Below are positions 6,685 through 9,881 of a stretch of DNA of 9,881 bases, piece after piece. The notes below the pieces were generated by a model. That model did no database searches, was not told the DNA's origin, and saw nothing but the letters and a program-made list of their open reading frames with translations. The number at the start of each line of letters is the position of its first letter. Position 1 is the first letter of the stretch. The position numbers were made by a program, and so were the translations under genes. Source of the DNA: DATAMF01 sp036260665 (GTDB taxonomy: Bacteria; Chloroflexota; Anaerolineae; Aggregatilineales; Aggregatilineaceae); assembly GCA_036260665.1 (NCBI GenBank), contig DATAMF010000154.1:1-9881 (forward strand). Direction: 5' to 3'.

Positions 6685-6721
6685 CTGATGATTTCTGTGA
6701 ATTAATCTGACCTTGCCGTTC

Positions 6722-6751
6722 ACTATAATCCCGAACCGAACCCCGTGTCAA
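6722..6751 (-). promoter_or_regulatory. Sigma-70-like promoter of the ilv operon
   Basis: The minus strand has a perfect -35 TTGACA (6751-6746), an 18-nt spacer and -10 TATAGT (6727-6722, five of six consensus bases). Transcription would start near 6714-6716, giving about 30 nt before leader peptide 1 and an untranslated leader of about 395 nt before ilvD. The spacer contains the repeat GGTTCGGTTCGGG. It is the only strong promoter seen for the operon. Confidence 0.85.
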
Positions 6752-6775
6752 TAGATTTCTGCAAAGTTTGTTGAA

Positions 6776-6818
6776 AATGCCTAATGCCTGCGCCTTCTAG
6801 TCCCCCTGATCAGGCATT
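6776..6818. promoter_or_regulatory. AATGCCT/AGGCATT cluster upstream of the ilv promoter
   Basis: AATGCCT occurs twice in tandem (6776-6782, 6783-6789) and once inverted (AGGCATT, 6812-6818); the palindrome CCTGATCAGG lies at 6805-6814. The outer copies form an 8-bp inverted repeat (AATGCCTG / CAGGCATT). The cluster begins 25 nt upstream of the -35 box, a position that would suit an activator or repressor. No regulator is known. Confidence 0.4.
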
Positions 6819-6862
6819 TAATCCTCTGATCATTAGATCATTGGTACGATTTCTACAAACAG

Positions 6863-6890
6863 TTCGCCCTCGTGTTTTTCCGAGGGCGAA
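6863..6890. other. Perfect 10-bp hairpin, possible terminator
   Basis: TTCGCCCTCG (6863-6872) and CGAGGGCGAA (6881-6890) are exact inverted repeats around TGTTTTTC. No T-run follows on either strand, so it is not a standard intrinsic terminator. By position it could end transcription of the oxidoreductase gene on the minus strand, or be an isolated repeat. Confidence 0.4.
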
Positions 6891-6903
6891 TGCGGAACTC
6901 GAT

Positions 6904-7231
6904 TTGCTGCGCCCGCTTTGCCCCCTCTTCAACCAGGTTGGCTGCGCCTTACCCACATCTTTTGAGACACAGACCGGCACGTGCCCGTAGGGGCGATTCA
7001 CGAATCGCCCCGGTAGGCGATCCACTTTTTCCACGATGCGCAAGCCACGCCATTCGTAGGGGCGTCGGCTTGCTGCGCCCGCTTGGCTCCCCTTCCGGCT
7101 TGCGGGAAGGGGCCGGGGGTAGGGTTCTTTCTCGGCGTAGGAGGAATGCACCACGTTCATTTTTCCCCTCACCCCGACTTGTGGGTCATGATTAGCCACG
7201 CGCGTGGGGAAAGGGGCCGGGGGATAGGGGT
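6904..7231. repeat. Non-coding, repeat-rich spacer between ilv leader and oxidoreductase
   Basis: No credible gene is seen between 6820 and 7296. The stretch holds short direct repeats: TTGCTGCGCCCGCTT at 6904-6918 and 7070-7084, GTAGGGGCG at 6987-6995 and 7056-7064, and AAGGGGCCGGGGG at 7107-7119 and 7211-7223. It also holds inverted repeats, such as CCCCTTCC / GGAAGGGG at 7089-7096 and 7105-7112. Such G/C-rich palindromic units are common as dispersed intergenic elements in Chloroflexota and Cyanobacteria. Open frames through it have low-complexity, Arg/Pro-rich translations and no ribosome sites. Confidence 0.6.
6990..7011. repeat. Perfect palindrome GGGGCGATTC / GAATCGCCCC
   Basis: Ten bases, a two-base AC centre, and their exact inverse, preceded by GTA. 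This looks like a unit of a dispersed palindromic repeat family; only the GTAGGGGCG half is repeated elsewhere in the window (7056-7064). Confidence 0.6.
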
Positions 7232-7296
7232 AAACCGCACCATATCCGTTTTCCCCCGACGTTCAACTCCGCGCCCAGGAATTTATGGATGGGTTG

Positions 7297-8694
7297 TTAG
7301 GCCTTCACAGGCGAAATATTGAAGCTGAACCGGAATACATTTTCAGGATCATACGTCGCTTTGATCGCCTGCAAGCGGCGGTAGGTTTCCGGTGAATAGG
7401 CGTCTTTGGTCCGCTGCCACTTCTCTTCCCCTTCCAGGAAGTTCATGTACACAGCCCCTGTCAGGTACGGCTGTAACTCGCGCTTAACCTGGCGGGTTGT
7501 CTGTTCCAGATATTGAGCAGCTTCGGCGGTTGGAATGATCCCCACCATTTGCAGCAGCAGACTCGCATCCCGGCTTCCAAGGGCATTACTATCCCGGCTC
7601 ACTCGTGCAATCGCGCCGCCCGCATGCCGGATCTCGCTGAAAATGATCGGCGACGATCCGTTATACGAAATGCCATGTTTCAAGAGGATGTCAATGGCTT
7701 CGTCGCTGAGTTCCCGCATCCAGACATTCGTGCTCATACTGGGCATCGGGTCTTCTGGATCATTGCTGATCGTGGCGACTTCGCTGAAGGGCATCGGGTG
7801 GAACATATTCATAACGGGCGGATTCCAATCCAGCCACCATTCCTTGATCAGTGCCTCCCCTTGCTCAACCGGGCCGCAGAAGCAGCCGCGCACCATCACT
7901 GCCGACTTCCCGCGCAAAAATTCCGGCACTTGAGGCAGGGGTGGGAAGTTCATCAGCGTCACTGCCGATGTGAACTCATCCGGTACCACCTGGACCCAAT
8001 CGCGGAAGCGCTTAAAGACAGCTTCAGCCAGTTCAATCGGGTAAATCAGGGTGCCGCCATACACCATCGTGACCGGATAAAGTTGGATTTCTACGCCTGT
8101 GATCACGCCCAAAGCGCCGCCACCGCCGCGCAGTCCCCAGAAGAGATCGGCATTTTCGGTTTCGCTGGCGCGGATCAACTGTCCATCCGCCGTCACGACT
8201 TCAAAGAACCGTACACTGTCCAGCGACATACCATATTGGCGTGCCAACCAACCCATGCCGCCGCCGAGCGTGTATCCCACCACACCCACATCCGGCGACG
8301 AACCAAGGAGCGGCGCTAGCCCCACCGCTTGCGCCTTTTCCAATACCGGACCCCATTTGGATCCAGCTCCAACCCAGGCAGTTTCGGATGCCGCGTCGAT
8401 CCGCACTTGTGTCATTCCTGCGGTGATGATGAGCATCGCACCATCCGCCGGGCGCGAAACACCATGTCCGGTTGCCTGGACCGCAATTCCTAATCCTGCC
8501 ATGTGCGCAAATCGCACGGCTTCCACTACGTCCAGAGCGCTGTGCGGAGTCACGATGAGGGCGGGATGCTGGTCAACGGCGAGGTTCCAGGCTTTTCGTG
8601 CCGCGTCGTATTGCGCCTCTCCTGGCACAATAACTGAGCCTTGAAGTTTGGTCCGCAGGTTGTCAACATCGGTGAGTGCGAGGGTTGTATTCAT
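7297..8694 (-). CDS. FAD-linked oxidoreductase, berberine-bridge-enzyme-like
   Basis: This is a flavoprotein oxidase or dehydrogenase of the VAO/PCMH superfamily; the substrate cannot be told (sugars, alcohols and secondary metabolites are known in the family). The 465-residue protein has an FAD-binding domain at about 40-215: PALIVTPHSALDVVEAVRFA at 44-63, ATGHGVSRPADG with His77 as the likely histidyl-FAD link, and GYTLGGGMGWLARQYGM at 140-156. The second, cysteinyl link of bicovalent members is absent. A central substrate domain follows, then a C-terminal BBE segment ending YDPENVFRFSFNISP. No signal peptide is seen, so it is probably cytoplasmic. The ATG at 8694 has AAGGA 8 nt upstream; an in-frame start at 8751 lacks this. 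It is a single gene, divergent from the kinase gene. Confidence 0.9.
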   Translation of the reverse strand: MNTTLALTDVDNLRTKLQGSVIVPGEAQYDAARKAWNLAVDQHPALIVTPHSALDVVEAVRFAHMAGLGIAVQATGHGVSRPADGAMLIITAGMTQVRIDAASETAWVGAGSKWGPVLEKAQAVGLAPLLGSSPDVGVVGYTLGGGMGWLARQYGMSLDSVRFFEVVTADGQLIRASETENADLFWGLRGGGGALGVITGVEIQLYPVTMVYGGTLIYPIELAEAVFKRFRDWVQVVPDEFTSAVTLMNFPPLPQVPEFLRGKSAVMVRGCFCGPVEQGEALIKEWWLDWNPPVMNMFHPMPFSEVATISNDPEDPMPSMSTNVWMRELSDEAIDILLKHGISYNGSSPIIFSEIRHAGGAIARVSRDSNALGSRDASLLLQMVGIIPTAEAAQYLEQTTRQVKRELQPYLTGAVYMNFLEGEEKWQRTKDAYSPETYRRLQAIKATYDPENVFRFSFNISPVKA

Positions 8695-8741
8695 CGTTTT
8701 GATCCTTATGCTTACGTTACAGCTATCATTTTCTCTATCCA

Positions 8742-8759
8742 GCGTGACCAAAGCGTGAC
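8742..8759 (-). promoter_or_regulatory. PhoB-box-like direct repeat upstream of the oxidoreductase
   Basis: On the minus strand GTCACGC-TTTG-GTCACGC: two identical 7-mers separated by 4 nt, an 11-bp period. This is the spacing of sites bound head-to-tail by OmpR/PhoB-type response regulators. It ends 47 nt before the oxidoreductase start, with AATGATAG (8730-8723) as a weak candidate -10 downstream. The cognate regulator is unknown. Confidence 0.4.
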
Positions 8760-8839
8760 TATTTGTAGTATTAAAGTGAATAAAATGATGAAATTTATTT
8801 CAACTTATATCTGGCCCGGCTGACGACTAAAAAATGGGT

Positions 8840-8868
8840 TTGTGCAGACATGTTTTTTTAGAGATACT
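8840..8868 (+). promoter_or_regulatory. Weak candidate promoter for the kinase gene
   Basis: TTGTGC (8840-8845), a 17-nt spacer and GATACT (8863-8868) resemble a sigma-70 promoter imperfectly (three and four of six consensus bases). The AT-rich divergent spacer 8695-8902 otherwise shows only the direct repeat at 8742-8759 and no gene. Confidence 0.25.
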
Positions 8869-8902
8869 TATTTATAGACATCTTTCATGTGCTGAGGTTC
8901 AG

Positions 8903-9811
8903 ATGAACGATCTGAGCGGTCAAAATGTTAAGAGTTATGAACTCCACAGCCTCATCGGTGCGGGGGGCTTCGGCGCTGTTTACCAGGCTTATCAACCCCT
9001 GATCAAGCGGGATGTAGCGATCAAAATCATCCTGCCCGAATACGCCAATCATCCCGATTTTATTCGCCGCTTTGAATATGAAGCCCAACTGATTGCCCGT
9101 CTGGAACATCTCCATATCGTGCCCCTGTACGATTACTGGCGCGAACCGGATAGTGCCTATCTGGTGATGCGGCTGCTGCGCGGCGGCAATCTGCGGGGCG
9201 TTTTGCGACATGGCCCCCTGTCTCTTGATGCGGCGGTGAAGATGGTGGATCAGATTTCATCTGCTCTGGCGGCGGCTCACCGCCGAGACATTGTTCACCG
9301 CGACATAAAACCCGACAATATTCTTTTTGATGAAGAGGGTAATGCCTACTTAGCCGATTTTGGAATCGCCAAGGACTTATCCGCGAAAAATTACGCCGAT
9401 GCCGATGACGAACATGAGTTATCCGGCTCACCGCTCTATCTGTCGCCCGAACAGATTCGCACCCAGCCGGTTTCGCCCCAAACCGATGTCTACAGTCTGG
9501 GCATTGTGTTGTTCGAAACGCTGACAGGCCGCCCGCCGTTTATCAGTGAGCAGTTGACCCCGCTTTTTCAAAGCCATTTGAATGATCCGGTTCCCCTGCT
9601 CCAAACCGTCCGTGCGGGTCTTCCGTCGGCCCTCGATGCGGTGATTCAGCGCGCGACGGCCAAGCTTCCCGCTGATCGTTATCCTGATACGCTGAGTCTC
9701 GCCACTGATTTTCGCCGGGCGGCCCTGCGCGAGACTGTGCCCCCTTGCGGAGTGCCGGAAGCACCCCCGCTTTCACGACGCTTGATTTGCCGCTGCCGCT
9801 CGGCCCGATGA
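8903..9811 (+). CDS. Ser/Thr protein kinase (Hanks type), tail altered by a junction
   Basis: The predicted 302-residue protein has a complete kinase domain at about 12-275: Gly loop GAGGFG at 19-24, ATP-binding Lys41, Glu60, HRDIKPDN at 132-139 with catalytic Asp134, DFG at 152-154, SPE at 181-183, then DVYSLGIVLFETLTGRPPF. All catalytic residues are present. The ATG at 8903 has TGAGG 5 nt upstream; an in-frame ATG at 8834 would add an unrelated 23-residue extension. No membrane segment follows, unlike PknB-type receptors. From about residue 279 the sequence stops looking like a kinase: the last 20 or so residues (PPCGVPEAPPLSRR...) are antisense to an nSTAND-like domain on the other strand. 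The native protein was probably a longer kinase-nSTAND fusion, so this C-terminus is likely not original. Confidence 0.88.
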   Translation: MNDLSGQNVKSYELHSLIGAGGFGAVYQAYQPLIKRDVAIKIILPEYANHPDFIRRFEYEAQLIARLEHLHIVPLYDYWREPDSAYLVMRLLRGGNLRGVLRHGPLSLDAAVKMVDQISSALAAAHRRDIVHRDIKPDNILFDEEGNAYLADFGIAKDLSAKNYADADDEHELSGSPLYLSPEQIRTQPVSPQTDVYSLGIVLFETLTGRPPFISEQLTPLFQSHLNDPVPLLQTVRAGLPSALDAVIQRATAKLPADRYPDTLSLATDFRRAALRETVPPCGVPEAPPLSRRLICRCRSAR

Positions 9812-9881
9812 CGGCTAAGAAACGTTCCTCGCGCAGACGGCCTACAAGTTGTGCGATCAGCGCGGTGCGGCCAAAAAAGTC
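9738..9881 (-). pseudogene. Inverted fragment of an nSTAND-like P-loop NTPase domain
   Basis: Reading leftwards from the right edge, an open frame gives DFFGRTALIAQLVGRL, then EERFLAVIGPSGSGKSSVV and KAGVLPALRKGA. The Walker A motif GPSGSGKS lies at 9806-9783. This closely resembles the start of the nSTAND NTPase domain that follows the kinase domain in many large bacterial signalling proteins (kinase-nSTAND-WD40). The resemblance ends near 9738; the same frame stays open to 9543 but is merely antisense of the kinase. Its 5' part lies beyond the window. It is oriented against the kinase gene, so it cannot be part of the kinase protein as sequenced. Confidence 0.75.

Noticed and set aside
6505..6705. 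66-codon plus-strand frame across the ilv leader
   Set aside because: It runs antisense to two BCAA leader peptides and their terminators, which explain the sequence better.
6321..6720. T-box riboswitch in front of ilvD
   Set aside because: No specifier stem or conserved T-box sequence (TGGNACCGCG-like) was found, whereas translated BCAA-rich leaders are clear.
6810..7199. 129-codon open frame on the minus strand in the repeat-rich spacer
   Set aside because: It starts without a ribosome site, is composed of repeat units, is rich in Arg/Pro/Lys and resembles no family; an opposite-strand frame overlaps it as well.
8834..8902. Kinase start at 8834
   Set aside because: The 23 extra residues are unlike any kinase N-terminus and overlap the likely promoter; ATG at 8903 has TGAGG at a suitable distance.
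1..9881. CRISPR array, tRNA, rRNA, or insertion sequence
   Set aside because: No regularly spaced repeats, cloverleaf folds, rRNA segments or transposase motifs were found on either strand.

Overview
The window is bacterial. About two thirds of it is a branched-chain amino acid (BCAA) biosynthesis operon, read right to left on the minus strand: ilvD, ilvE, ilvB, ilvN, ilvC and the first 84 codons of leuA, which runs off the left edge. Tight spacing (12-23 nt between the first five genes), Shine-Dalgarno sites in front of nearly all genes, palindromic GTAGGGGCG-type repeats and a Ser/Thr kinase next to an nSTAND-type P-loop domain would fit Chloroflexota. That assignment is an inference from style, not from a marker gene.

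The operon encodes acetohydroxyacid synthase (IlvB + IlvN), ketol-acid reductoisomerase (IlvC), dihydroxyacid dehydratase (IlvD) and the branched-chain aminotransferase (IlvE): the common path to valine and isoleucine. It then enters the leucine branch with 2-isopropylmalate synthase (LeuA). IlvN keeps the ACT-domain residues expected for valine feedback.

The most striking region is the roughly 400-nt untranslated leader in front of ilvD (6321-6751). A strong sigma-70-like promoter (TTGACA, 18 nt, TATAGT) is followed by two consecutive, complete-looking ribosome-mediated attenuators. Each has a short leader ORF rich in Leu/Val/Ile codons (20 aa with 10 BCAA; 39 aa with 19 BCAA), a hairpin inside that ORF, an antiterminator pairing and a mutually exclusive terminator hairpin. 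The two share an in-frame ATT-AGC-CTC block and the same layout, which suggests a tandem duplication. ilvD starts 17 nt after the second terminator.

Upstream of the promoter lie three copies of AATGCCT/AGGCATT and then about 480 nt of non-coding, repeat-rich DNA (6820-7296) with several perfect hairpins. Next is a minus-strand berberine-bridge-like FAD oxidoreductase (7297-8694), with a PhoB-box-like direct repeat upstream of it. A divergent plus-strand Ser/Thr protein kinase starts at 8903. Its kinase domain is complete, but just after it the coding sense flips: the last 140 or so bases encode, on the minus strand, the Walker A region of an nSTAND-like NTPase, a domain commonly fused behind such kinases. 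This is either a real inversion or a fold-back chimera at the end of the assembled sequence.
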